Shown here in pieces: positions 23,302-34,154 of a stretch of DNA of 64,000 nt. Under the pieces are notes generated by a model. The model saw only the letters and a list, made by a program, of their open reading frames with translations, did no database searches and had not been told where the DNA came from. The position numbers and the translations under genes were made by a program. The stretch spans positions 13,647,022 to 13,711,021 of the forward strand of contig CM072513.1 of the NCBI GenBank assembly GCA_036898135.1, given 5' to 3'. Positions within the stretch are counted from its first letter, which is position 1. Each line of letters starts with the position of its first letter. The DNA is from Oncomelania hupensis (lineage: Eukaryota; Mollusca; Gastropoda; Littorinimorpha; Pomatiopsidae).

Positions 23302-24406
23302 ATAATAATAATAATAACAGGCAATTTGTACAGCGCTTTCCAAAATCACAAAGCGCTTTACACAAACAAATGTAAACACAACATGCGTACATTGGTCAAT
23401 AACACGCAAACACGTATACATCTGAACACCAAAACTAACTAACAACACTCACTCATGGCGCCTAAGAAAAGGCCTCTCTAAAAAGATGCGTCTTCAAGTT
23501 CGTTTTAAAAGACGCTAGTGAAGGACTGTGACGGACGGACCGAGGTAGCGAGTTCCAGGTCTGAACGGAGAAGAAACTGAAAGCTCTACCACCGTGTCTC
23601 ACCCTGTGGTATTCTGGTACACGGAACATCCTTTCATCTGCAGAGGAGCGGAGAGACCGAGAAGGAACATGGACAGTCAAAAGTTCGGAAAGATAGCTAG
23701 GAGCAGTTCCAGAGATGATGTGGTAGCAGAGACATGAGGTTTTATATTTAATTCGTTGTTCAATTGGGAGCCAGTGTAGCTCTTGAAAGAGAGGCGTGCA
23801 ATGCTGTGATTTCCGTGCTTTGAAGATGAGTTTACCTGCAGAGTTTTGCACTTGCTGAAGAGGTCTAAGGACTTTCTGTGTGCAACCTACAAGGAGTGAA
23901 TTACAGTAATCCAATCTAGACAGAATGCATGCGCTAACTAGTGTTCTTGTTGCTTCTTGTGTGAGATACTGTCGAATGGAGCTTATGCGTCTAAGTTCAA
24001 TGTATGCAATCTGACAAGTTTTTGCAATGTGTTGCTGCATGGAAAGATCCTGATCGAGAAAAAAACCAAGATCGCGAACAGTGTCAGAAAAAGAAATAGA
24101 AGTAGTTCCAACAGTAATAGTTGAGGGAAGAGAAGAGGGGTCTCCAGATGACGGAGATACACGGAGGGCCTCAGTTTTGTTATCATTTAGCTTGAGACGG
24201 TTGTTTGACATCCAAGATTTTACCTCAGTAACACAATCTTGAAGGGTCTGAACTAAATGATTGTAGTTAGAAGGAGAGTCAGAGTGATTAAGTTGGGTGT
24301 CATCAGCATACATTTCGTGGCGGACAGAATGTGAGTTAATGAGACGTGAGAGAGGAGAGGTGTACAGAATGAACAGAATAGGGCCAAGCACAGAGCCTTG
24401 AGGAAT
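23302..24406 (-). mobile_element. 5'-truncated CR1/Rex1-like LINE
   Basis: The minus frame starts at IPQGSVLGPILFILYTSPLS and contains the RT catalytic box (MYADDTQL). The usual RT thumb and C-terminal motifs follow (LRRISSIRQYL, LDYCNSLLVG, HWLPIEQRI, PSRSLRSS, TWNSLPRSVR), and the frame ends at a natural stop at 23462. About 315 residues remain; the endonuclease and the first RT motifs are missing. The 3' end (AAAGCGCTTTG ... GGAAAGCGCTGTAC) is followed by a TTA tail. The frame reads into a CA tract upstream of 24406, which is flanking DNA. This is the standard 5'-truncated product of target-primed reverse transcription. Confidence 0.9.
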
Positions 24407-24429
24407 GTGCGAACATGTGAAATGTGCAC

Positions 24430-24480
24430 TCATATACCTCCATACACACATCCACACACACACAAACACACACACACACT
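24430..24480. repeat. (CA)n microsatellite
   Basis: CA tract at the 5' junction of the LINE fragment. Confidence 0.85.
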
Positions 24481-24523
24481 CCCACTATATCCTAACTATA
24501 TCCTGGGATCTAGTTAGGATATA

Positions 24524-25126
24524 CAGTACTCCTCTCTTAAGGTGACCCCCCACGTGACCAAATTTTTGTTTGATCTTATCCGAGGGGCACCCTAAACAGT
24601 CCTCTGATAAGATCAACTATCAGTAAAAAAAACTTGATCTTATACGAGGTGCTAAATTTTTGTGTCGTGTGACAGTGTGTGTGCGTGTGTGTGTGTGTGT
24701 ACATGTGTGCACGTTGGTGCGCGCGTATGCATGTATGCATTACTATATATGTATTTTTTGTGCGTGTGTATGATGCATATGCACACACTTAAACACTCAA
24801 ACGAACGGATGCAAGCATGCATACACATACACACACTCACACACACACACACACACAAACACATTGACGCGCCCCCACGCAAATCAGAATAAAAAATAAA
24901 AAGTATGCACCAAGACAGTTACTGGGTGTATTTGCAGAAAACCTTACACAAGTTTAACGAATTGTTCACTTTGTCTACGCCACGGCACATGCTTTATCAC
25001 TAGTGAATGAAGTCAATTCAGGGTAAGGTCCACTGTGGCAATACGTCCAGCTTTTGCCATTGTGCGAAATCTTATCGATTTGACTCACTGGAAACAAAAA
25101 CAACAAAAACTAAAAAACTAAAAAAT

Positions 25127-25196
<70 letters not shown>

Positions 25197-25758
25197 GAGT
25201 GAACATTGGATCACAAAATTTGACCAACAACAATTTTTTTTCATGGCTGACGTACTGCTATTTTTTACAGATGCAATCACCACCCCCCCCCCCCCCCACA
25301 CACACACACACACACACACGCACACTCCCATTTCTTTTATTTTCATTATCATTATAATAAAGGTTAGGTGGAACTCCGTCACAATTTTTTTTTTTAAACT
25401 CAGTCACAAAAATTCCATCCAACATGAATTCAAAAAAAATGTGACAGACTTAACAGCACAGCCTCCCAGGCTATGTGAACAGGAAATGACATCATAAGGA
25501 ATATGTGACATCATCTCAAAACAGGAAGTGACCTCATAAATGATGTCATCTGTGACATCAATTTCTCTTAAGCAGTAGTCTCCTCCATTTGGGAACCAAA
25601 ACGGGGTTGACGTTATCCGAGGTTTTCCCTTATGCCAGGTGACGCTAAGCGAGGAATTCTAAATGGTACAAAGAAGGTGTTTGGCCGGGACCAACAACCT
25701 GATTGATCTTATCCGCGTTGTGACCTTAAACGGTAGTGACGTTAAAAGAGGAGTACTG
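24524..25758. mobile_element. Non-autonomous pogo/Tigger-like DNA transposon
   Basis: Terminal inverted repeats begin CAGTACTCCTCT at both ends (left CTTAAGGTGAC, right CTTTTAACGTCAC) and are bounded by TA dinucleotides (24522-24523 and 25759-25760). Subterminal TTATCCGAGG and CTTATCCG motifs recur on both sides, as in Tigger-type ends. The 1235-bp interior holds TG/CA tracts (24670-24860), an AAT tract (25128-25196) and a C/CA tract (25279-25326). No transposase is seen. Confidence 0.75.
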
Positions 25759-25769
25759 TAGTGTGAGTT

Positions 25770-26773
25770 TGTGTGTGTGTGTGTGTGTCTATCCCTGTGT
25801 TTTCTCAGGGTTGGGTGTACGGATTTAAATAATTTTTTAAAATTATTATTCCTTAAAGTAGATAGGTTTTATGTTTAAGACTGGTTGTTATTTATTGTCT
25901 AATATTACATTCTTGTCAAAAGACCTCAATTTTAAATTATTTATATATACATACATATATACATACATACATGCCTACATACACACATATATACACACAC
26001 AAAACACAGGACACGCACACAAATGTGTGTCTGGGTGTGTGTGCGTGCAGACAGCAAGCAGGTGCAAGTGTGGCTGTAGGAACAAAGATGGTATGTCGCA
26101 AGACTGACAGGCCCAGAGGTCTCAAATGGGCTTACTGTCAAGACATGAGACGGGTCGCTCGTGCTATGACTGCACTCGCTGACACTCGTCGATAACAGAA
26201 GAATAAGTTGTGGAGCAGAAGTCATTATTTTTGACCCCGGCTGTCGCGTTCCCGTCTTGCTCGCTACCACAGACACCAAATGCTTTGGGGAATCCTGAAG
26301 ACATGCATTATGGAAGCAACCGGCGCCCGAATTGACGTCAAAATTGCAGACGATACCTGGTTTTATAACGTCACAGAAGATAAACCAATGACAGTCGGCT
26401 GGGCCATACGAACGTCAGCGTTGACAAGCGCTTCAGAGTGGCCGTCCCAAAGAGCGGGAACACTGTTGTCCTTCCACGGTACTATTTTCCAAAGGCGCCC
26501 GTTTGAAGATGTGGGATCGTCTCCACACAAACCGCGTCTCTTTTGTACGTGCATTTATGATAGAAAGCGATATCCTCAGACTTCGGTATAATTGCTCACA
26601 TTCAGATAAGGGCGAATGTGCTATCTTCAATACTGTCTGGATCTTAGCACGTGCAATAACGGCAATCGATTTTGTGATGAAGCCAAAACTTGTCATCAAT
26701 TATTAATATACGCTCGCTGGGAGTGGAAAATAGCCCATCTGGTCCCTCAAAGACTTGAGAAAATGGCTAGATT
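25770..26773. other. Unassigned sequence with short repeats
   Basis: A TG tract near 25770 and ATACATAC/CA tracts at 25945-26040. Open frames on both strands at 26280-26700 have more balanced composition than their surroundings but match nothing I recognise and show no convincing splice sites. Confidence 0.35.
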
Positions 26774-26778
26774 TTTTG

Positions 26779-26800
26779 GATGATGATGATGATGATGATT

Positions 26801-26875
<75 letters not shown>
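26779..26875. repeat. (GAT)n microsatellite
   Basis: About 30 GAT units with one TAT interruption. Confidence 0.95.
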
Positions 26876-26880
<5 letters not shown>

Positions 26881-26937
26881 GAAGAAAAACAGAGGTAATG
26901 CGCATGGCTACCAGCGCTTTCAAGATACAGTTGAAAT

Positions 26938-27407
26938 ACCGCTGAGTAGCGTGAACAGGATATATCGTAATATCGCCAAGATAATAACTTGAGTCCGCTA
27001 TGAGCGGACGAGGCTACTTGCGAAATCACGGAAAAAGCGCAATTTGACTGCAGTGAACTCATGAAAATAGAAAAATGTAAGTTTCGTCTCCTCTAGGGGA
27101 CGAATTAGGTCAAACTGTATTAGTTTCTAGGTCAACTGTCTTTTACGAACCGTTTGACAATGTTTTTGAACCGTTTGTTGACGCCGGATAGTGTCCTCAC
27201 TTGGTTTCATGCAATTTAAGAATCCAACAAGGCAGTTGGGTTTTTGAGACGGAAAGAGCGGAATGTTGTAGAGCAACATTCTGTATATATTTACAGTGAA
27301 ATTGCGCTTTTTCCGTGATTTCGCAGGTAGCCTCGTCCGCTCATAGCGGACTCAAGTTATTATCTTGGCGATATTACGATATATCCTGTTCACGCTACGC
27401 AGCGAAG
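26938..27407. mobile_element. MITE with about 106-bp terminal inverted repeats
   Basis: Left arm 26938-27045 and right arm 27299-27407 are reverse complements with only about two mismatches. Each contains the short palindrome GTCCGCTATGAGCGGAC. The 250-bp centre has no coding frame. The exact ends and target duplication are unclear because the terminal CGCTG/CAGCG bases are only partly paired. Confidence 0.8.
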
Positions 27408-27439
27408 ATTAGAGGTGTATCTTGAGTGCGCTGGTACCT

Positions 27440-27618
27440 TGGTGCAATGGGTGATCAAGAAGATGAAGAAGAGGACGACGACGAAGATAATGATGGTGAT
27501 GATAATAATGATGCACAGACTTGAAAAAAGGTTATTAATTTGCTGCTGCTGCTGCTGATGATGATGGTGATGACGAAGAGGATTCTGCTGCTGCTTATGA
27601 TGATGTTGATGATGGCGA
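27440..27618. repeat. Degenerate GAT/GAA/CTG repeats
   Basis: Imperfect mixed trinucleotides directly beside the LTR element's target site. Confidence 0.7.
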
Positions 27619-27623
27619 ATAGG

Positions 27624-28258
27624 TGTTACACTCTGTTCGATGTTGGAGTTTTCTATCAGTATCTGATTCAGCCCCGATGCTTGAATTCCTGATAGTTGTG
27701 TAACTCAGATTCGTTTATTCACACAGCCCGTCCAAACAGCATACAAGTCACAAAGTCGACGTATGAAGTTTTCCACTTTTATTCAGCACACATCAACAAC
27801 TGCATACAATTCTCCACTCAACTCAACAACTTCCAAATTTACTTTCCAGCTTCACTATCAACAACTTTACTCTCCACAACAATCTCGGCACACGATTAAA
27901 TAACCTCTCTCTCTTCCGGAAGAATTTCGAACAATGTAGAAATGACGCACTGCCACCAATCGAATAAAAGATCGTCATCACTGACTTACGTCATTACACA
28001 TTTCTTCTCCTTCCGGATTGTTCCTTCAAATTTCTACAATTATCCCGAATCTTCGATCGATAGTAAACAAGCCGATCCAGAAGATTCTACAACAACATCG
28101 ACCAACGAAAATTATCAACGTTATACAAAGCCTCTCCTAACAACAATGCAAACTCAAATCAAAGGTAAATAAACTCCATTATTGAATACTTTGCAAAACG
28201 AAACGATTAGATCTATCGTGCGCGCTTTAGACACACTTTCGTTCGTTTCAACGTAACA
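27624..28258 (-). repeat. 3' LTR of the Gmr1-like element
   Basis: 635 bp. On the minus strand it has a GCTGAATAAAAG polyadenylation signal. Its two visible differences from the 5' LTR are at about 28019 and 28130. Confidence 0.95.
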
Positions 28259-28270
28259 TAACCCCCCACT
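28259..28270 (-). promoter_or_regulatory. Polypurine tract
   Basis: The minus strand reads AGTGGGGGGTTA directly before the 3' LTR, the expected plus-strand primer site. Confidence 0.75.
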
Positions 28271-28520
28271 CAAGAAGAAATTTACTTAATTTCTTTCAAC
28301 AACGTTGAAACGTAATGCACAAACAAAGTCCTCAATTGAAACTAATTTAAGACTTTCTGAATACCGTAATTGCGCTCAGCTTATCTACACAGAGTCAATG
28401 GTTTTCATCTTCAAATCTGCCTGGATAATGTCAATGTTCACAGTTCATTCACACAGAGTCAAAGTTTCTCATCTGCAAGTCTTTCTGGATACTGTCAATG
28501 TTCACAGATCATTTACCCAG
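28271..28520 (-). repeat. 3' UTR with imperfect tandem repeats
   Basis: On the plus strand, GTCAATGTTCACAG plus ATTTTCAAGTCT-like segments recur about four times with a period near 60-65 bp. It lies between the polyprotein stop and the 3' LTR. Confidence 0.6.
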
Positions 28521-31500
28521 TCAACGTTTTTCATTTTCAAGTCTGTCATTACCAATATCCTTAGTTCGTCCACACAGTGAATGTTCTTTCGTTCGCAAGG
28601 AATCGACGCCCTCGTCAGTTGCGGTCGTCATCGGCCCAGGGTCAAAGACGATGATCACGTGGGCTTCCCTGGAATCAGTGCGTCCTCCGTTGTCTCCTTC
28701 TTCCATCGGATGTCCGACGCAGTCGACGTTGTCAGCTCCCAGGATGCATTTGCTGGGTCTCACGGTCAGGTTGGCTTCTGCGGGACGGTGGAACAGCTCC
28801 CTCAAGGTCTGGGTGTAGACTTCATGTTCGACCAAAGTCGTAGAGCCTGGGACATCGCTGAAGCTATGGGGAAATTCGCCCATAAGGTCCTTGAGCTCCA
28901 ACTTTTGACCTTCCGTCAAGCCTGGTCCTAGCTTAACGTCATCGATGCCTTCTTTGCTGTGGAAGTCTCCAAGTTCCAACAGTTCTTCGCTGTCAAAGCT
29001 GTCGTCGGTCACAGCTGCTGTTGCTGCATGTACAGTCTCTGGCGGCCTCTCCACGTACAGCTTAAGGAGGTTGGCGTGGTATATTTTGGAATGCTGGCCG
29101 ACCTTCACCTTGTAGTCGTTGATCCCCACCACGGTCTCCACTTCGTACGGGCCTTTCCACTGCATCAGCAACTTATTATGGTCGGTAGGTAGCAGTACCA
29201 GCACTTTGTTGCCAGGTTTGAACTTCCTGTTCACAGCCCTACGATCGTAGTAGTGCTTTCCACAGTCTTGGGACTTCTTCAGGTTTTCTCTGGCTATCTC
29301 GAGAGTCTGCTCCAGCTTCTCCCGTAGCTCAAACACGTACTGGTAACTGTTCTTCACCTCTGGGGTGTCTACTTCTTTCGTCCACAGTTCTTTTAGGATG
29401 TGCATCGGCCCTCGGATGGTTCTTCCGTACAGCAGCTCGAACGGAGAAAAGCCGGTGGACTCCTGCGGTACTTCTCTGTAGGCGAAAAGTAGGGCGTTGA
29501 TGTAGCGATGCCATTGTCTGGGCTGCTCGCTGCACAGTTTCTTCAAGGTGGACTTCAGCGTAGCATTGAACTTCTCGACGAGCCCGTTGCACATTGGATG
29601 GTAGGGTGTCGTAGTCAAATGCCGGATGCTCAGCAGTCGGTTGACCTCCTTCATGCAGTCAGAGACGAACTGCGTCCCGAGGTCTGTCAGAATTTCTTCA
29701 GGCACTCCAAGCCTACTGAACATGTCCACCAGTGCCTCTGCTACAGTTTCAGTGTCAATCTTCTTCAGTGGCACTGCTTCTGGGTACCGAGTCGCATAGT
29801 CCACTAAAGTCAGTACCCATCGATGACCTTCTTCACTCGGAGGTCTTATTTCGCCGATTAAGTCTAAGGCCACCCTCTTGAAAGGTCGGTCGATCAGAGG
29901 CATCCTCTGCATAGGCACTTTCGGGACCCTTCCTCGAGGTATGGTCTTCTGGCAAATATCACATGATCGGCAGAAACGGCTGACGTCCGCATGAAGTCCT
30001 GGCCAGTAGAACACCGCCTGGATTCTGTCCGACGTCTTCTTGATGCCTAGGTGACCTCCCATAATTGAGTCATGCGCTACTTCCATCACCTGGCGCCTTA
30101 AGGGTAATGGTACCAGTACTTGACGTAGTGGTTTACCTCCGTTGACCCTCGGGTGCTGGAAGATTCTGTACAGGATCTTGGCCTTCACCTCAAAATAGAC
30201 CGTACCACTGCCTTTGGTCACGTGGTCTTGGCGGTTCCTGTACTTGTTTAAAGTGCTATCAGCTTCCTGGAGCTGGATCAGCTTATCTCTGTCCACGATG
30301 GCAGCTTTGGAGTTGTCGGCGACCTTCAGTGGCGTAGACGTCTTGTCTCTCTTGGCCTGGGCCCTGGTTGTAACAGCACCGACGATCTCTGGTCGGCAGG
30401 GCTGAGCCGGAGTAACCACATTGTCCCGTAGCAGCTCTGTAAGGTCTCCATCGGGAAATGGCAATGGATCCTCCTCCACAACTTCGACGTGTTGAGTTGA
30501 GGCAGGACTCCACTCTGGATCGGGGTCGTCGGGTCGTCTCGCGCCGTCGATGTTCCCGATCATCAAATCATACAGCGGCTTCTTCAGGCAAACCGCTTCG
30601 ACTTCGCCTATGTAGAAAGGGGTGTTGACATGAATTTTTGCAACTGGCGCTTTCACACATTTGCTGTCGGCCATGAGTGTCCATTTAGAATCGCCAGTGA
30701 ACTGTTCTTTAGCGATTAGGTCTTCTCTGACGATGACCCCACTGCAGCCAGAGTCTCTTAAAACAGTCACTTCATGATTTCCGACGCGTCCCTTCGAAAC
30801 AGGCATGTTCTGGACGGTCACAGATGCGCTGGCGACGACGGGGATGGATTTTCCGTTGGCAAGGAGAAGTTGGCCATCAGTCATGCACTCTTGCACGTCC
30901 GCAGGGGTAGCTGTGCGCTTGGTCTCACTCGGAAGAATGACGCTCCCGCCGCACACTTGATGGTCAGATCTACTGTTTTGCCGTTGATTGGAGAACCGCC
31001 TCTGCCGGTTGCCCGCCGCTGCATTGTCCGTACTGCTCCGCTGTCCGCTATTTCTGCTTTGAGGGCAGCTGGCAGCTCTGTGGTCTGTAGCGTTGCAGAT
31101 AAAACAGCCTCTTGAGTGCCCTTCCCTGGGAGGAGGCGTGGAGTCCGTCTGTCTCTGGCTCGTCTGGCTCCCTTGGACCTGGTTCCCATGGTTTGCAGTC
31201 TTCTGAAAATGTTTCGTCGCGCTGGGTAGCCCCAGGGTTTTCCCATGAGCGATGAGATATCTTTCAGCAGCCTCAGTCACATCTTTAAGCGTCTGCAGCT
31301 TTTGTTCTTCTAAGTAGGTCGCTAGGTCCTTGTGACAGGCATTGAGAAATTGTTCTTTCACAATCAGGTCATGGAGACTGTCGTAAGACTTCATTTCGCC
31401 TGATAACTCCACCCACTTGTGTAGATATGACGACAGGCGCTCCACAAACTGCTTTGGCGTCTCGTCTGACTTAGGCCGGCATTCACGGAAGCGTTTACGG

Positions 31501-31988
31501 TAGCCCTTCTCTGTAAAGTTGTAGCACTGCAACAGGGCCTCTTTCAAGACGTCGTAGTTTTTGGCGTCATCGTTCGACAGTCTGGTGTAAACTTCGAGGG
31601 CTTGCCCCGTCAGAAGTGCACTCAGTCGAATCGCCCAGTCTCGAGGTTGCCAATTGGAGCTTTCGGCGAACCTTTCGAATCTCGCCAGATAGCTGTCGAT
31701 CTGGTCCTTCCCGCCGACGAAAGCTGGCAATTTTGGAGCCGTGTTGTCACTGATAACTTGTGGCGCATTCTGCTGTTGCTGGATACGCGCCATTTCTAGC
31801 TGGAACTCAAGACGCTTCAGCTCGAATTCTCTGTCTTTTTCTTGCCGCTGCTGTTCAATTTCTAGACGCTTCTGTTCTAATTCTATTTCTTTTTCTTCGC
31901 GCCATATTCTCTCTTGAGACTTGACGTACTCCGTCAGCTGTTTGCCTTTTAGATTTAGTTCAACCCCTCTCTGCCAGAAGTCAGCCAT
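28521..31988 (-). CDS. Gag-PR-IN-RT polyprotein with RT deletion
   Basis: The start at 31988 (MADFWQRG) is chosen as the first Met giving a typical Gag; the frame is open upstream to 32318. It encodes 1155 residues. Residues 20-75 form a charged coiled coil. Residues 85-250 are the Gag capsid-like region. A CCHC zinc knuckle follows (C295, C298, H303, C308). The protease has its DSG active site at D412. The integrase has a zinc-binding H639/H646 and C676/C679, a D709, D769, E805 triad with D-x35-E spacing, and a GPY motif at 946-948. From about 1024 the N-terminal RT signature appears (LTEGQKLELKDLMGEF, DVPGST); near 1057 it jumps to the late palm motif (TLRELFHR, NLTVRPSKC, VGH). About 110-130 RT residues, including YxDD, are missing. 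After 1094 no RT thumb or RNase H similarity remains. Confidence 0.93.
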   Translation of the reverse strand: MADFWQRGVELNLKGKQLTEYVKSQERIWREEKEIELEQKRLEIEQQRQEKDREFELKRLEFQLEMARIQQQQNAPQVISDNTAPKLPAFVGGKDQIDSYLARFERFAESSNWQPRDWAIRLSALLTGQALEVYTRLSNDDAKNYDVLKEALLQCYNFTEKGYRKRFRECRPKSDETPKQFVERLSSYLHKWVELSGEMKSYDSLHDLIVKEQFLNACHKDLATYLEEQKLQTLKDVTEAAERYLIAHGKTLGLPSATKHFQKTANHGNQVQGSQTSQRQTDSTPPPREGHSRGCFICNATDHRAASCPQSRNSGQRSSTDNAAAGNRQRRFSNQRQNSRSDHQVCGGSVILPSETKRTATPADVQECMTDGQLLLANGKSIPVVASASVTVQNMPVSKGRVGNHEVTVLRDSGCSGVIVREDLIAKEQFTGDSKWTLMADSKCVKAPVAKIHVNTPFYIGEVEAVCLKKPLYDLMIGNIDGARRPDDPDPEWSPASTQHVEVVEEDPLPFPDGDLTELLRDNVVTPAQPCRPEIVGAVTTRAQAKRDKTSTPLKVADNSKAAIVDRDKLIQLQEADSTLNKYRNRQDHVTKGSGTVYFEVKAKILYRIFQHPRVNGGKPLRQVLVPLPLRRQVMEVAHDSIMGGHLGIKKTSDRIQAVFYWPGLHADVSRFCRSCDICQKTIPRGRVPKVPMQRMPLIDRPFKRVALDLIGEIRPPSEEGHRWVLTLVDYATRYPEAVPLKKIDTETVAEALVDMFSRLGVPEEILTDLGTQFVSDCMKEVNRLLSIRHLTTTPYHPMCNGLVEKFNATLKSTLKKLCSEQPRQWHRYINALLFAYREVPQESTGFSPFELLYGRTIRGPMHILKELWTKEVDTPEVKNSYQYVFELREKLEQTLEIARENLKKSQDCGKHYYDRRAVNRKFKPGNKVLVLLPTDHNKLLMQWKGPYEVETVVGINDYKVKVGQHSKIYHANLLKLYVERPPETVHAATAAVTDDSFDSEELLELGDFHSKEGIDDVKLGPGLTEGQKLELKDLMGEFPHSFSDVPGSTTLVEHEVYTQTLRELFHRPAEANLTVRPSKCILGADNVDCVGHPMEEGDNGGRTDSREAHVIIVFDPGPMTTATDEGVDSLRTKEHSLCGRTKDIGNDRLENEKR

Positions 31989-32485
31989 CTTGATGCTTCT
32001 GGAAAGTTCTTTTCTAGAAGGTTCTTTTCTGGAAAGTTCTTGACTGTGCTGTACCTTTCTAGACTGTTCTAGAACAGCACGCTTTCTGCAGTAGCGCTGA
32101 TGCTTGTCACTAGTCGCCTTCGCTGACGCAGGCCCCGCTGTCCTCGTCGTATGCGACGCTGCACCACGCTGGTGTTGATGTATACGCTCCTGTGCTGAAG
32201 TATACGCGACGTCCGCTCGCCGCTCTCTGTAACACTGGCGATGTAGCTCCGAGACTGTCCCTCGACGTAGTCTTACGGCAGCTACGTAGTCCCGATCTGT
32301 TGTTCGCTCACGAAGCAACTCTTCAGCGACTACACGCCCTTGCAGTCAACCCGAATCTATCGGTGATGTAGTCCCAGTATGTTGGCCCCTCTCGACGCAA
32401 CTCGTTGGCGGCTACCCTCGATGACTGCCTCTCGTAACGTTGACTCGCTTGTTGTAGCAGTTGAACCCTTGGCTATGGCGTGAAT

Positions 32486-32504
32486 CGCGGCTTGACCCCC
32501 AAAA
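32486..32504 (-). promoter_or_regulatory. Putative primer binding site
   Basis: The minus strand reads TGGGGGTCAAGCCGCG a few bases inside the 5' LTR. TGG is the expected complement of a tRNA CCA end; the tRNA is not identified. Confidence 0.5.
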
Positions 32505-33139
32505 TGTTACACTCTGTTCGATGTTGGAGTTTTCTATCAGTATCTGATTCAGCCCCGATGCTTGAATTCCTGATAGTTGTGTAACTCAGATTCGTTTATT
32601 CACACAGCCCGTCCAAACAGCATACAAGTCACAAAGTCGACGTATGAAGTTTTCCACTTTTATTCAGCACACATCAACAACTGCATACAATTCTCCACTC
32701 AACTCAACAACTTCCAAATTTACTTTCCAGCTTCACTATCAACAACTTTACTCTCCACAACAATCTCGGCACACGATTAAATAACCTCTCTCTCTTCCGG
32801 AAGAATTTCGAACAATGTAGAAATGACGCACTGCCACCAATCGAATAAAAGATCGTCATCACTGACTTACGTCATTACACATTTCTTCTCCTTCCGGATC
32901 GTTCCTTCAAATTTCTACAATTATCCCGAATCTTCGATCGATAGTAAACAAGCCGATCCAGAAGATTCTACAACAACATCGACCAACGAAAATTATCAAC
33001 GTTATACAAAGTCTCTCCTAACAACAATGCAAACTCAAATCAAAGGTAAATAAACTCCATTATTGAATACTTTGCAAAACGAAACGATTAGATCTATCGT
33101 GCGCGCTTTAGACACACTTTCGTTCGTTTCAACGTAACA
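32505..33139 (-). repeat. 5' LTR of the Gmr1-like element
   Basis: 635 bp with termini TGTTAC/GTAACA. The leader from here to 31989 has no clear separate gene. Confidence 0.95.
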
Positions 33140-33144
33140 ATAGG

Positions 33145-33555
33145 TTACTGCTGCTGCTGACATCGATGATCATTATTATCTCTCTATAAGGCAATGAAGC
33201 TGAGAATGTCACATCACCATTGTGAAGAAATCAGAACACAGGAACCAAAGGTAAGCACAAAGCCTTCAACACTCGCCCTGTTATTCCTTTCCTTAAAAAA
33301 ACAAACAAGGCAAACGCCAGACCAACAAAAACAAGATCTCATTTCAAATGTATATTATATCAACTCTATCACTCTTTACACCAAGTACGCCAACAAAGGC
33401 TGGGTAAGACTTTCACGCAGAGCAGTGTTCTATCCTTATATTTCTGGCAAATCTGACATTGTTAGCGTACGTGGAGCAATGTATGGAACGCAGAGTACCA
33501 CAGCTTGCTCTGCAAATGTCACACATTTTGGTAGCTCTTGGAAATTCTAGTACTA
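33145..33555. other. Unassigned sequence
   Basis: Nothing recognised. Confidence 0.3.
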
Positions 33556-33557
33556 CT

Positions 33558-33577
33558 GCTGCTGGTGCTGCTGGTGG

Positions 33578-33663
<86 letters not shown>

Positions 33664-33720
33664 ACATTTGTACAGCGCACTTTCTCATTAAAGCCCATAG
33701 CCCTTTACATAATATATATG
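33558..33720 (-). repeat. (TAG)n tract with LINE/SINE 3'-end motif
   Basis: On the minus strand an AAAGTGCGCTGTACAAATG motif (33662-33680), matching the CR1/Rex1 3' end, runs directly into about 100 bp of TAG repeat, which looks like an expanded tail. Confidence 0.7.
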
Positions 33721-34150
33721 GTATATGTGGAGTACGGATGAGAGCTAAAAAGCACGTACTCGGGCCTTTAAAATATGTGCTACCGCACAATGCTGCACAT
33801 CGCTTGGTACGAACACAAGACCAACGGGTACGTCAAATACAAAATACAAGATACAGGAACCTGCTCGCATCACTTGCGGGACCTCGGGAGCCATAAGATT
33901 CTTTGCCACCATAAAGAGGGGAAAAGTTGAAACTGTTTGGTGACGACACTTGCGAAAACCATGCTGCAAGTGACAGTGGAAGGAGGCAGGCAAGCGTGGA
34001 AGGCAAAGGAAGAACTGGACAGAATGATGACGTCAAAACATGGACTGGCTGGGCATGTCAAGTCTTCTGACAAACAGCAACAGACAGACTGAAGTGGCCA
34101 AAACTCTCCCTCCTGTCTCCCCAGTGTCACCTCTCCAGGCAGAGGGGGTT
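33721..34150. other. Unassigned sequence
   Basis: No gene supported. The upstream body of the 33558-33720 retroposon may extend here. Confidence 0.3.
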
Positions 34151-34154
34151 AGTT

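Larger units (their letters stand above)
27624..33139 (-). mobile_element. Gmr1-like Ty3/gypsy LTR retrotransposon, RT-deleted
   Basis: A 5516-bp element with two 635-bp LTRs (TGTTAC...GTAACA), identical except for two substitutions I could see, and a perfect 5-bp target duplication ATAGG (27619-27623 and 33140-33144). Between the LTRs is one long minus-strand frame with domains in the order Gag, protease, integrase, reverse transcriptase. That order is Ty1/copia-like, but the integrase and RT motifs are Ty3/gypsy-like, as known for the Gmr1 group. The RT is cut out internally and RNase H is absent. The copy could provide Gag, PR and IN but cannot reverse transcribe alone. LTR similarity implies a recent insertion. 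Confidence 0.95.

Noticed and set aside
26280..26706. Host gene exons on either strand
   Set aside because: Frames on both strands overlap, none has convincing splice sites or a recognisable motif, so no CDS was called.
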